The notes beneath the pieces are model-generated. The model had not been told where the DNA came from and searched no databases. It saw only the letters and a program-made list of their open reading frames with translations. Below, in pieces: positions 34,896 through 44,807 of a stretch of DNA of 64,000 nucleotides; within the stretch, counting starts at the first letter, position 1, and each line of letters begins with the position of its first letter. Both the position numbers and the translations under genes were made by a program. Origin of the DNA: Desulfamplus sp. (GTDB taxonomy: Bacteria; Desulfobacterota; Desulfobacteria; Desulfobacterales; Desulfobacteraceae); contig JADGBE010000002.1 in the NCBI GenBank assembly GCA_015231615.1, forward strand, positions 62,001 to 126,000. The letters are read 5' to 3'.

Positions 34896-36176
34896 CTAAA
34901 TCTCCATATAGTAGAGCGAGTGAGAGTCGTTGTTGCTTTTGTAGTCAATACCGTTGAGAATTGGAAAGCTGCCGTTTACATCATCAGCAGAAAGCTCTTC
35001 GCCTTTTTTGCCCATATTGCGGACAAAATTACCTTCCTGCATATAAATAACCATATATTGTTTGCCTGCTGATTCTATGTCTTTCCAGTAGGATTCAGTG
35101 TGTCCTGAGAAGGTTTTTATGTATGGGGGTAAATCTTTGGGGATAGTAGCGTTGGCTTTAGGTTGTTTAACTTTTTTTTGTGATAATGCAGTTCTCTTTT
35201 TTACGATAGCATGTTTAATACTATCAATTGTTGTATAATGGATAACATGACCAAAAAAATACTTTATCATGTTATCCGAAAGTTCTTCTTTATTCTTTAT
35301 AATTCTTACTGCAATTGGGGTGTTAGTTGATATGCTATTTGGTGTCGCTGCTATTATGACAATTGGGTCACCTGATGGAAAATATATATTATTATTATGT
35401 TTTGTATCACAACAATATAATGAGAAATCTTCTATTTTCCCTTTCTCCTTAAATTCATCAATCAAAATTGGAATCTTTCTTTTAACTTCATCCATAGAAA
35501 TATCATCTATTTTTGGTTCTTCATTTTTAACTTGTTCATTCACCCAAAAAACTAAAGTCTTATCAACATAATCCTTTATACTGGTTTTAATTTGAGAATT
35601 AGAGAGAAACAAAGACCGCAGAGATTGCTGTTTTTTATCTGCTGCCAATATGCCAAAGACGCTTAAAGGTGATTCCTTTATTAAATCTAAAAAAAGAGCT
35701 GAGTAGTTCATCTCGTATAAGCCGAAAAACTCACTCTCCATTTTTTTCAATGAGTGCTTGACAAAGCTGTAATCAGTTTTGCTTTTTTTCAGCCCTTCGC
35801 AAAGTGAGCGGTAATCTTCGTGATACTTGTTTATTACTGCTTTCTCCATCAAGGAATTTTTTTCATACTCTTTAAGCTGGTTCTCTTTTGTGCGTCTGAA
35901 TATAATTGGATAAACGGCATCGCCTATCTCTTGTTTGTTCAAGGAGATTCCAAATATATTGACAAGTGATTCAGCGATTTTAAGATCATCTTTTTCTGTG
36001 ATTGCCTCAACCTTTGCCAACAAATCAGAATGCTGCCTGATTTTCAGCCACCGCTGCAACACTCCGCTTTTGTAGTGTTCAAGAAGGTCATCAATATTAA
36101 AATTCTCCTCTAATCCTGTTATGTCGCGTATCGGCTTACCATCAAGAATCAGGTTGAATTTGATTGGTTTGGTCAT
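34896..36176 (-). CDS. Uncharacterised ~420-aa protein, paralog A
   Basis: 426 aa, no recognised domain. The N-terminal 60 residues hold DITGLEENFNIDDLLEHYKS followed by WLKIR, a small motif seen in other bacterial proteins of unknown role; the middle is helical and charged, and the end (PPYIKTFSGHTESYWKDIES to LYYMEI) is likely beta-rich. Paralog B at 38153-39385 is nearly identical in the first ~190 and last ~80 residues but diverged between. No signal peptide or membrane segment. It is coupled to the AAA ATPase by a 2-nt gap. Ribosome site GGAAGGA is shared with paralog B. Confidence 0.85.
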   Translation of the reverse strand: MTKPIKFNLILDGKPIRDITGLEENFNIDDLLEHYKSGVLQRWLKIRQHSDLLAKVEAITEKDDLKIAESLVNIFGISLNKQEIGDAVYPIIFRRTKENQLKEYEKNSLMEKAVINKYHEDYRSLCEGLKKSKTDYSFVKHSLKKMESEFFGLYEMNYSALFLDLIKESPLSVFGILAADKKQQSLRSLFLSNSQIKTSIKDYVDKTLVFWVNEQVKNEEPKIDDISMDEVKRKIPILIDEFKEKGKIEDFSLYCCDTKHNNNIYFPSGDPIVIIAATPNSISTNTPIAVRIIKNKEELSDNMIKYFFGHVIHYTTIDSIKHAIVKKRTALSQKKVKQPKANATIPKDLPPYIKTFSGHTESYWKDIESAGKQYMVIYMQEGNFVRNMGKKGEELSADDVNGSFPILNGIDYKSNNDSHSLYYMEI

Positions 36177-36202
36177 TGTTTTATGTTCCTTCCATGGGAT
36201 AA

Positions 36203-37129
36203 TTATTTTGTTACTTTATCTTTTAACATCTTAACTTTCTCAAGAGTTAGTCCAGTAAATCTGCTTATGCTTTCAAGGTCAAGAAGCCCTGCTGATATCA
36301 GATTTAAAGCTATTTCCTGTCTTCCTTCTTCTTTTCCTTCCTGCCTTCCCTCTTTCAGCCCTTCTTCTCTCCCATCTTTTTTCCCTTTTAACATACCGAC
36401 TGTATAAGTAGATTCTACCATGCTTGCCTGATAGTGGAGATCATCTTCATATCTTTCATAGGCTCTTCTCTCTTCTTCTGGTAATTTCAGGATAGAAAGT
36501 TCCTCTTTTGCTTTTTTTAATCCCTTAGCACTGAAATTTTCTTTGATCTCCTCATTCTTTAAAAAATATATCCACTCATCAAGCGTATTTTTGGCAATAT
36601 CATCAAAATTATTCACTTTTATAAGGTAATATTCAGGAAATATCTCATGCAAACCGTTTTTTTTATAAACTTCCTGCTGCTCTTCAGATAATTGAAGCGT
36701 GTCTTGTTTGTGGATTCCTGTAAATGATGTTTGGCCGTAATAGACATAATCAGTGCCTTGACCAAGATCAAAATATAAGATGCTGACAGAGACCACCTTT
36801 ACTATGTTTGAGTATGGATCGCCTTTATCAAGGTGTTCTGTTATTACTCTTGAAGCACCAAACAGTAATCTTTGAAGATAATCAAGCTCACGATCATACT
36901 GAACTTCAATAACAATTATCTCATCTTTTAGATTTTTAACCTTCAGATCAACACGATTAAATTTGTCCCGGCTGTTATCCTTATTGCTTTCGCTCTCCAA
37001 AATCTCAAGTATCTTTATGTCGTCCTTAAGAAGTTCGCTTAAAAAACCTTCTAAAATTTCAAAATTTGCCTTGCTTCTTAAAAGTTTTTTCATTGCCCAG
37101 TCAAAGCTGATTAATTTTCTCATCCGCAT
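36203..37129 (-). CDS. Rpn-family PD-(D/E)XK nuclease/transposase-like protein
   Basis: A 308-aa Rpn-family protein. The start LISFDWAMKKLLRSKANFEI and the core DLKVKNLKDEIIVIEVQYD (D and E-x-Q catalytic pattern, about residues 60-80) fit the 'PD-(D/E)XK nuclease family transposase' group, as do LDEWIYFLKNEEI and a C-terminal Glu/Gly/Lys-rich repeat (KKDGREEGLKEGRQEGKEEG) ending in a small helical domain. It lies between paralog A and a truncated third copy of the same gene, and its ribosome site AAAGGAG begins exactly where that truncated copy breaks off. Confidence 0.9.
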   Translation of the reverse strand: MRMRKLISFDWAMKKLLRSKANFEILEGFLSELLKDDIKILEILESESNKDNSRDKFNRVDLKVKNLKDEIIVIEVQYDRELDYLQRLLFGASRVITEHLDKGDPYSNIVKVVSVSILYFDLGQGTDYVYYGQTSFTGIHKQDTLQLSEEQQEVYKKNGLHEIFPEYYLIKVNNFDDIAKNTLDEWIYFLKNEEIKENFSAKGLKKAKEELSILKLPEEERRAYERYEDDLHYQASMVESTYTVGMLKGKKDGREEGLKEGRQEGKEEGRQEIALNLISAGLLDLESISRFTGLTLEKVKMLKDKVTK

Positions 37130-37257
37130 TGTTTTTTCTCCTTTCCGCTTTTGTAGTGTTCAAGAAGGTCATCAATATTAAAATTCTCCTCTAATCCTGT
37201 TATGTCGCGTATCGGCTTACCATCAAGAATTAGGTTGAATTTGATTGGTTTGGTCAT
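37120..37257 (-). pseudogene. Truncated third copy of the ~420-aa paralog family
   Basis: The first 38 codons (MTKPIKFNLILDGKPIRD to LLEHYKSG) match paralogs A and B almost base for base over 114 bp (37144-37257 against 36063-36176). Then the homology stops and the frame runs on for seven codons (KEKKQCG) to a TGA that overlaps the Rpn start. What remains is a 45-codon ORF that may act as a leader for the Rpn gene. Its upstream flank differs from that of A and B. Confidence 0.75.
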
Positions 37258-37387
37258 TTTTTAGTCTCCCGCTTAATATTTTCCTTTAACCACTTAATAA
37301 AATCAGAAAATGTTATTTCATCAGTCAATTCAATATCTTTTTTATCTTTATGACATCATCAAAATATTCTGAAGTTTTTTTGTCCAA
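37254..37387 (-). pseudogene. Possible frameshifted small gene
   Basis: From TTG 37387 the frame reads LDKKTSEYFDDVIKIK and then fails; after a one-base shift in an A-run it continues KDIELTDEITFSDFIKWLKEN to a TGA that overlaps the start of the truncated paralog. It looks like the decayed partner of the 114-aa gene just upstream. Weakly supported. Confidence 0.25.
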
Positions 37388-37692
37388 TCATTGAGTCCTT
37401 TATGACAGAATTCCCATTCTGCTATATCAATTTCCCATAGTTTATTTACATCAGCTTCAATACGAACAACAAACTCCTCATCTTCTGAAATACGCTGAGA
37501 AAAAGATTTGTAATCGCATTGATACTTAGATTCAAACATCAGCTCTTTTTTGCGGAGTTTAGCTATTTCAGAAGTAATCAAATCAATCAGATATTTTTGT
37601 AAAGCAGTATCAACAGCAGATTGCAAATCCTTTCCAAATGAATATATAATCTCCGTGTAATTATCTTTTATTATTGCATTTACAGTATTCAT
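37348..37692 (-). CDS. Small uncharacterised protein, antitoxin-like
   Basis: A 114-aa acidic, helical protein. It has a MNTVNAIIKDNYTEIIYSFG start and a C-terminal region FESKYQCDYKSFSQRI to DIAEWEFCHKGLNDW that recalls the 'FE.KYG...eeF...WE' proteins that often head small two-gene toxin-antitoxin-like cassettes. No toxin partner is intact. It sits downstream of a MazE-like gene. Functional assignment is speculative. Confidence 0.5.
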   Translation of the reverse strand: MNTVNAIIKDNYTEIIYSFGKDLQSAVDTALQKYLIDLITSEIAKLRKKELMFESKYQCDYKSFSQRISEDEEFVVRIEADVNKLWEIDIAEWEFCHKGLNDWTKKLQNILMMS

Positions 37693-37757
37693 TAAAATTT
37701 AGCCTTTCGCTAATCAGTGATTCAGAAATCAAAAAGCGTTGCCATTTTGCGTAATAA

Positions 37758-38000
37758 TCACCACGCTTCATTACCTACGGAAATGCCAGTGTCTGTTTCA
37801 TGGTGAATATTATTGTTATTAATGCCTGCTAATAGTTCATCTAATGTCAATTTAGGAGGAGTTATTGGTTTTATGGTAATTTTTCCATCTGCAAACAATA
37901 CTTCAACAACAGAATCATTTTTTATTTTGGCATCAACAGCAAATATTTCTGGAATTTTAAGAGCAAGACTATCACCCCATTTTTCTACTTTTGCCAGCAT
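37758..38000 (-). CDS. MazE/AbrB-like antitoxin without a visible toxin
   Basis: An 80-aa protein with the AbrB/MazE swapped-hairpin DNA-binding start KVEKWGDSLALKIPEIFA and a second strand pair DGKITIKPI, followed by a short acidic tail LDELLAGI of the type that wraps a MazF toxin. No mazF follows. It lies in the accessory island between the two large paralogs, so it may be a leftover antitoxin or a local regulator. Confidence 0.75.
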   Translation of the reverse strand: MLAKVEKWGDSLALKIPEIFAVDAKIKNDSVVEVLFADGKITIKPITPPKLTLDELLAGINNNNIHHETDTGISVGNEAW

Positions 38001-38152
38001 GAGTTATCTCTCCTCTAACCGTTAATTACCCTGTAACGTATGCAAATACAGCCAGAAAATCCTCTTTTGGTTGTATTTTTTTAGCATACTTTTTATCCGT
38101 ATTTAGTTGAGATTCAATAAATTGAAGTATATCTTGTCATAAGTCAGCATTT

Positions 38153-39385
38153 CTAAACCTCCATGTAGTAGAGCGTGTGAGAGTCGTTGTTGCTTTTGTA
38201 GTCAATGCCGTTGAGAATCGGAAAGTTGCCGTTTACATCATCAGCAGAAAATTCTTCGCCTTTTTTGCCCATATTACGGACAAAATTTCCTTCCTGCATG
38301 TAAATAATCATATATTGTTTTCCTGCTGATTCTATGTCTTTCCAGTAGGATTCGGTATGCCCTGAGAAGGCTTTTATGTATGGGGGTAAATCTTTGGGGA
38401 TAGGGGGCTTGGCTGTTTTTTGCGTAATTCCTTTTCGTTCTTTTGCGATAAATTTTTTGATGTCGTCTATTTTTGCATAGTCGAAATTATATACAGTACG
38501 CTGGGATATCATCCTAATCAGCATGTCATCATCATTTTTAATAATTAATCCTGCTAAGTTAATACCTTCGACAGTCTTTGGATTAGCTCTGATAATTACT
38601 ATACTATCACTTCCTTTAAAATCAATTAATTCTGATAACGGTGATCCATATTTTGTAAAAAAACAAGGCACTCCTTCTATATCTTGATTTATTCTAAATT
38701 CTTCAATCAAATCTGGAATTTTTCTTCTAATATCATCTACTGATATTTCATTTTCACAGGCATTGTTTACCTTAAAAATAGAATTAACATAATTTTTTAT
38801 GTTTGTTTGAATTTTAGAATGGAATAGGAACAGAGACCGCAGTGTTTGATTTGCCAATACTCCAAAAACGCTTAAAGGCGACTCTTTTATTAAATCAGAA
38901 AAAAGAGCGTAATAGTTCATCTCGTATAAGCCGTAAAATTCACTCTCCATCTTTTTCAATGAGTGTTTGACAAAGCTGTAATCAGTTTTGCTTTTTTTAA
39001 GCCCCTCACATAATGAGCGGTAATCTTCGTGATAGTTCTTGATTATTGCTCTCTCATTCTCAAAGTTTTTTTCATACTCTTTAAGCTGGTTCTCTTTTGT
39101 GCATCTGAATATCATTGGATAAACAGCATCGCCTATCTCCTGTTTGCTCAATGAGATTCCAAATATATTGACAAGTGATTCAGCGATTGTAAGCTCATCT
39201 TTTTCTGTTATTGCCTCCACTTTTGCCGCCAAATCAGAATGCTGCCTGATTTTCAGCCACCGATGCAACACTCCGCTTTTGTAGTGTTCAAGAAGGTCAT
39301 CAATATTAAAATTCTCCTCTAATCCTGTTATGTCGCGTATCGGCTTGCCATCAAGAATTAGATTGAATTTGATTGGTTTGGTCAT
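38153..39385 (-). CDS. Uncharacterised ~410-aa protein, paralog B
   Basis: 410 aa, paralog of the protein at 34896-36176. Residues 1 to about 190 and the last ~80 (from IPKDLPPYIKAFSGHTES) are almost the same; the middle has lost about 16 residues in total and differs strongly (for example a CFFTKYGSPLSELIDFKG segment). No ATPase gene follows it. It is read after the 333-aa gene across a 233-bp gap that contains a dispersed repeat. Function unknown. Confidence 0.85.
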   Translation of the reverse strand: MTKPIKFNLILDGKPIRDITGLEENFNIDDLLEHYKSGVLHRWLKIRQHSDLAAKVEAITEKDELTIAESLVNIFGISLSKQEIGDAVYPMIFRCTKENQLKEYEKNFENERAIIKNYHEDYRSLCEGLKKSKTDYSFVKHSLKKMESEFYGLYEMNYYALFSDLIKESPLSVFGVLANQTLRSLFLFHSKIQTNIKNYVNSIFKVNNACENEISVDDIRRKIPDLIEEFRINQDIEGVPCFFTKYGSPLSELIDFKGSDSIVIIRANPKTVEGINLAGLIIKNDDDMLIRMISQRTVYNFDYAKIDDIKKFIAKERKGITQKTAKPPIPKDLPPYIKAFSGHTESYWKDIESAGKQYMIIYMQEGNFVRNMGKKGEEFSADDVNGNFPILNGIDYKSNNDSHTLYYMEV

Positions 39386-39487
39386 TGTTTATGTTCCTTC
39401 CATTTGCTCAATTTGATTTTAAAAATTTGTCAGAATCACTGATTATACTGTTAAAGGTCATAAAGTGAGTTTTTACTCAATCTTTTC

Positions 39488-39576
39488 AGCCGTAGGCTCA
39501 AGCCATCGGCTTAGGTAAGTAAGCCCGCTTAAGCGGGCTTGGATAATTTTAGCCCATAGCTTTAGCTTAGGGCGAT
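39488..39576 (-). repeat. Dispersed palindrome-containing repeat, family A copy 2
   Basis: Reads on the minus strand as CGCCCTAAGCTAAAGC, then the core AAGCCCGCTTAAGCGGGCTT, then arms like those of the copy at 5081-5175. It fills the gap between paralog B and the 333-aa gene. Confidence 0.8.
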
Positions 39577-39618
39577 AAAAGATTAAATCTCAAATTAAGA
39601 GTGTGTAAAGTATAACAA

Positions 39619-40620
39619 TTAACCAGCAGTAATTTGTTTAGGCTGGTTTGATTTTCCTGTTAAGAAATTGATAAATTTTTTCCCACCTGTAATTAACCCT
39701 TTTACAACCTTTTTTGCTTGTTCCCCAACCATTTTAATGCCCTTTTGAACAATCTCTCCAGCAGATTTACCAGCCCGCTCACCAACAGCTTTTCCAATCT
39801 GCCTTGCTGCCTCAACAGCAATAGGATTTTTAAAATAATTTCCAACTACTATTCCGACAGCTTCACAAGCTAAAGCAACCCCTTTTTCAACCGCACTTTT
39901 TACCACAGTTGCCACCACAGCAACTGACTTATCAACCATGTAATCAATGGCATCAATGGCTTTCATCTCGCCAGTGCCGACTTTATAGGCAGCCTTTACA
40001 CCAGTAAGCCCATAATCAACAGTTGCGGCAATCTCTTCATTTGAGCTTGTCTCAAACGATTTTATAAACCCCTTCTCTTTTGCAATAACTGTGGCTGCGG
40101 CAACTGCTTTCTTGATATTTAGGTCTTCGGCAGAGTCAAGCGGAGCTTTGAAAAAATCCTTTACAGAGCTTAATGCAGGCTGTTTTAGTTTGTCATCAGT
40201 TTTGGGTATTATTTCTGTTGAATGATCATCAACTAAATTAAGGAGTGTAAATTCTCTAATATCTTCTTGAAAATTTTTAGCAACAGCCGCTTTGTTAAGC
40301 CCTTTGAAGTCAAAACTTTCAGTAAATTTAGCCTGTTCAGATTCAGGAAGTTTATTAACAACCTTATTCAACTGCTTCTCAAGCCATTTATTTGTTGACT
40401 GCCCTATCTTTTTACAGCCTTGTAAATCCTTAAAAGAGCTGTCTATGTTGTCAATGGTTGAACATATCTCTTGTGCTGCTGTGTCAAGATCAGCATCGTT
40501 TGTGTATGTGCCATATTCTCGCAACTGACTTTTTACAAACCCTTCAATATCTGATTTATCTTGCAGATTATCGTAAGTTTGCAAAATCTCACCAATAATT
40601 TTACGTGCCTCTATCTCCAT
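39619..40620 (-). CDS. Uncharacterised 333-aa protein with Ala/Gly-rich amphipathic C-terminal half
   Basis: 333 aa, not recognised. The N-terminal half is a charged helical region (MEIEARKIIGEILQTYDNL and on). The C-terminal half (about 200-325) is rich in Ala, Gly, Val and Lys: YMVDKSVAVVATVVKSAVEK, VALACEAVGIVVGNYF, AARQIGKAVGERAGKSAGEI. This GxxxG-like spacing recalls glycine-zipper, membrane-active proteins, but no clear transmembrane helix or signal peptide is seen. It is the first gene of the accessory island's minus-strand run. Function unknown. Confidence 0.75.
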   Translation of the reverse strand: MEIEARKIIGEILQTYDNLQDKSDIEGFVKSQLREYGTYTNDADLDTAAQEICSTIDNIDSSFKDLQGCKKIGQSTNKWLEKQLNKVVNKLPESEQAKFTESFDFKGLNKAAVAKNFQEDIREFTLLNLVDDHSTEIIPKTDDKLKQPALSSVKDFFKAPLDSAEDLNIKKAVAAATVIAKEKGFIKSFETSSNEEIAATVDYGLTGVKAAYKVGTGEMKAIDAIDYMVDKSVAVVATVVKSAVEKGVALACEAVGIVVGNYFKNPIAVEAARQIGKAVGERAGKSAGEIVQKGIKMVGEQAKKVVKGLITGGKKFINFLTGKSNQPKQITAG

Positions 40621-40683
40621 ATTTTCACCCTTAATTATTCTATAATTTCAGTGAATCTTTATAATATTTAGAATTATAAACGG

Positions 40684-42084
<1,401 letters not shown>

Positions 42085-44787
42085 ATGCAGTTCGATAAAT
42101 TCACAATCAAATCACAGCAGATAATTCAGGCAGCCCAATCAATTGCATTAAGGAAAAACCATCAGGCAATTGAGCCAATTCATATATTAAAGGCAATGGT
42201 TGATGATAAAGATGGACTTATACCCTCTATCATTAAAAAAGTTGAACAAATTAGAAGAGACAGCGGGATTAAAATAACTGACAGATTTGCCGATGAGTTA
42301 GTTAAAGCAATTGACAAAGCATTAGATAAATTGGTTCAAGTTACAGGTTCTGCTGGAGATGCCTATCTATCAAAGGATACAAAACGAGTTTTAGATAGAG
42401 CATCTATTGAAGCTCAAGATATGAAAGATCAATATGTGAGCCTTGAGCATATTATTCTTGCCATGATTCATGTTTCAGGAATTCATCAGGAGATACTAAA
42501 AAGCATCGGCAGTTCCATTGGTGCAAATGGTTTAACAAGAGATATGGTCTTAAATGCTCTTAAAGATATTAGAGGAAATCAAACCATCTCAGACCAAAAT
42601 CCTGAAGAAAAATATCAAGCACTTGAAAAATTTGGCAGAAATCTAACTGACCTTGCCCGTGCTGGTAAATTAGACCCTGTTATTGGCAGAGATGAAGAGG
42701 TTAGAAGAATTGTTCAGGTGTTATCTCGAAGACGCAAAAATAATCCTGTGTTGATTGGCGAACCAGGGGTTGGTAAAACTGCGATTGTGGAAGGACTTGC
42801 CCAACGTATTGTTGCTGGAGATGTTTCAGAAAGCCTTAAAAATAGAAAAGTTATAGCTCTTGATATGGGTGCTTTAGTTGCTGGTGCAAAGTATAGAGGT
42901 GAATTTGAAGAGAGACTTAAAGCTGTTTTAAAAGAGGTTGAGGCTTCTCAAGGAGAGATCGTTCTTTTTATTGATGAGCTTCACACAGTGGTTGGAGCTG
43001 GGGCAGCCGAAGGATCAATGGACGCATCAAATATGCTAAAACCAGCTTTAGCTCGCGGAACTTTAAGATGTGTTGGAGCTACAACCTTAGATGAATATAG
43101 AAAATATATAGAAAAAGATGCAGCTCTTGAACGCCGCTTCCAACCAGTATTTGCAGCAGAGCCTTCAGTTGAAGCGACAATATCAATTTTAAGAGGGCTT
43201 AAGGAAAAATATGAAATCCATCACGGAGTAAGGATAAAAGATTCAGCTATTGTTGCTGCTGCAACCTTATCACATCGTTATATTGCTGACCGTTTTCTTC
43301 CCGATAAGGCTATTGATCTTATTGATGAGGCAGCGTCTCGCTTAAGAATTGAGATTGATAGTATGCCGCTTGTGATTGATGAAGTTCAAAGGCGGATGGT
43401 TCAAGCTGAAATTGAGCGTCAGGCATTGAAAAAAGAGAAAGACCCAGCTTCAATGGAGAGACTCCATAAATTGGAGAAAAAAATTGAAGAGATGAGTGCT
43501 GAAATTGAACCAATGAAACAGCATTGGGAGAGTGAAAAGAGGTTAATTCAAGAGATAACAACAATAAGAGAGAAGATTGATCAGGCACAAACTGAGGCAA
43601 AGATTGCAGAGCGTGAAGGTGATTTTGAAAAGGTCGCCCAAATTAAGTATGGCACTATTGGTGATTTGCAACGGGAGGAAGGCTTAAAAAAATCAGAGCT
43701 TGATAAACTTCAGCAAGATAAGAGAATGTTAAAAGAAGATGTTGAAGATTCTGATATTGCTGATGTTGTCTCATCATGGACAGGAATTCCAGTATCTCGA
43801 ATGTTAAAAGGGGAGCAGGAAAAACTTGTTCAGATGGAGTCCCATATTCAAAAAAGGGTTATTGGGCAGAAAAAAGCAATTGATGCTGTTGCAAATGCTG
43901 TTAGAAGGGCAAGGTCAGGGTTACAGTCAGCAGATAGACCTATTGGAACATTTATGTTTATGGGGCCAACTGGAGTTGGAAAGACTGAACTTGCCAAAGC
44001 ACTTGCTGAATTTATCTTTGACAGCGAACAGGCAATGGTTCGTATTGATATGTCTGAATATATGGAGAAACACTCTGTTGCAAGGCTTATTGGCGCCCCT
44101 CCGGGTTATGTTGGATATGAGGAAGGAGGAGCTTTGACAGAGGCAGTTAGACGCAGACCTTATGCAGTTCTTTTGTTTGATGAGATTGAGAAGGCTCACC
44201 CTGATGTGTTTAATATTTTGCTACAGGTACTCGATGACGGCAGAATGACAGATGGACACGGAAGAACAGTTGACTTTACCAATACCATTATTATTATGAC
44301 CTCTAATGTTGGCAGCCAATTTATCCAAGATTCTGCTATTTTTATGAATAACGCTTCTAAACTTTCAAAACCATCTGATTCATCAGATATAAAAATTTTT
44401 AATAAAAGTATGAGTGAGGTACTAAAAGCCGCTTTCAAGCCTGAATTTTTAAACAGAATTGATGAAATAATAACTTTCCAAAACCTATCAAAAGAAGATA
44501 TAAAGGCAATTGCTGATATTCAGATAAAGGCTTTAAATAAAAGGCTTGTTCAGAGAAAAATTGAAGTGAAGTTGAGTAATAGTGCAATGGAGTTTATTGC
44601 AGATAAAGGTTATGATCCAGCTTTTGGTGCAAGACCGCTTAAACGGGTAATTCAGCAATATATGGAAAATCCGCTTGCAATGGCACTTTTAAAAGGTGAA
44701 TTTAAAGATGGTGATGTGATAAATTTTGAAACTGATACAGATAAAGTTGATGAAGCAAGTTTAAAAATGTTTTTAAAAACCAAATAA
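42085..44787 (+). CDS. clpB: ClpB disaggregase
   Basis: A 900-aa Hsp100 chaperone that works with DnaK to dissolve protein aggregates. The N-domain is residues 1-150, followed by the first AAA module (Walker [14 protein letters not shown], Walker B LFIDELH), the ClpB-specific coiled-coil middle domain (about 410-530), the second AAA module ([32 protein letters not shown]) and a C-terminal domain. The start at 42085 is chosen because GGAGG lies just upstream; an in-frame ATG 12 nt earlier would place that site inside the gene. It is followed 20 nt later by a P-type ATPase. Confidence 0.97.
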   Translation: MQFDKFTIKSQQIIQAAQSIALRKNHQAIEPIHILKAMVDDKDGLIPSIIKKVEQIRRDSGIKITDRFADELVKAIDKALDKLVQVTGSAGDAYLSKDTKRVLDRASIEAQDMKDQYVSLEHIILAMIHVSGIHQEILKSIGSSIGANGLTRDMVLNALKDIRGNQTISDQNPEEKYQALEKFGRNLTDLARAGKLDPVIGRDEEVRRIVQVLSRRRKNNPVLIGEPGVGKTAIVEGLAQRIVAGDVSESLKNRKVIALDMGALVAGAKYRGEFEERLKAVLKEVEASQGEIVLFIDELHTVVGAGAAEGSMDASNMLKPALARGTLRCVGATTLDEYRKYIEKDAALERRFQPVFAAEPSVEATISILRGLKEKYEIHHGVRIKDSAIVAAATLSHRYIADRFLPDKAIDLIDEAASRLRIEIDSMPLVIDEVQRRMVQAEIERQALKKEKDPASMERLHKLEKKIEEMSAEIEPMKQHWESEKRLIQEITTIREKIDQAQTEAKIAEREGDFEKVAQIKYGTIGDLQREEGLKKSELDKLQQDKRMLKEDVEDSDIADVVSSWTGIPVSRMLKGEQEKLVQMESHIQKRVIGQKKAIDAVANAVRRARSGLQSADRPIGTFMFMGPTGVGKTELAKALAEFIFDSEQAMVRIDMSEYMEKHSVARLIGAPPGYVGYEEGGALTEAVRRRPYAVLLFDEIEKAHPDVFNILLQVLDDGRMTDGHGRTVDFTNTIIIMTSNVGSQFIQDSAIFMNNASKLSKPSDSSDIKIFNKSMSEVLKAAFKPEFLNRIDEIITFQNLSKEDIKAIADIQIKALNKRLVQRKIEVKLSNSAMEFIADKGYDPAFGARPLKRVIQQYMENPLAMALLKGEFKDGDVINFETDTDKVDEASLKMFLKTK

Positions 44788-44807
44788 ACAAAACAATAGA
44801 GGAGCTA

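Noticed and set aside
36203-37129. Complete insertion sequence around the Rpn gene
   Set aside because: No terminal inverted repeats or short target duplication found; only the 114-bp host-gene duplication is seen.
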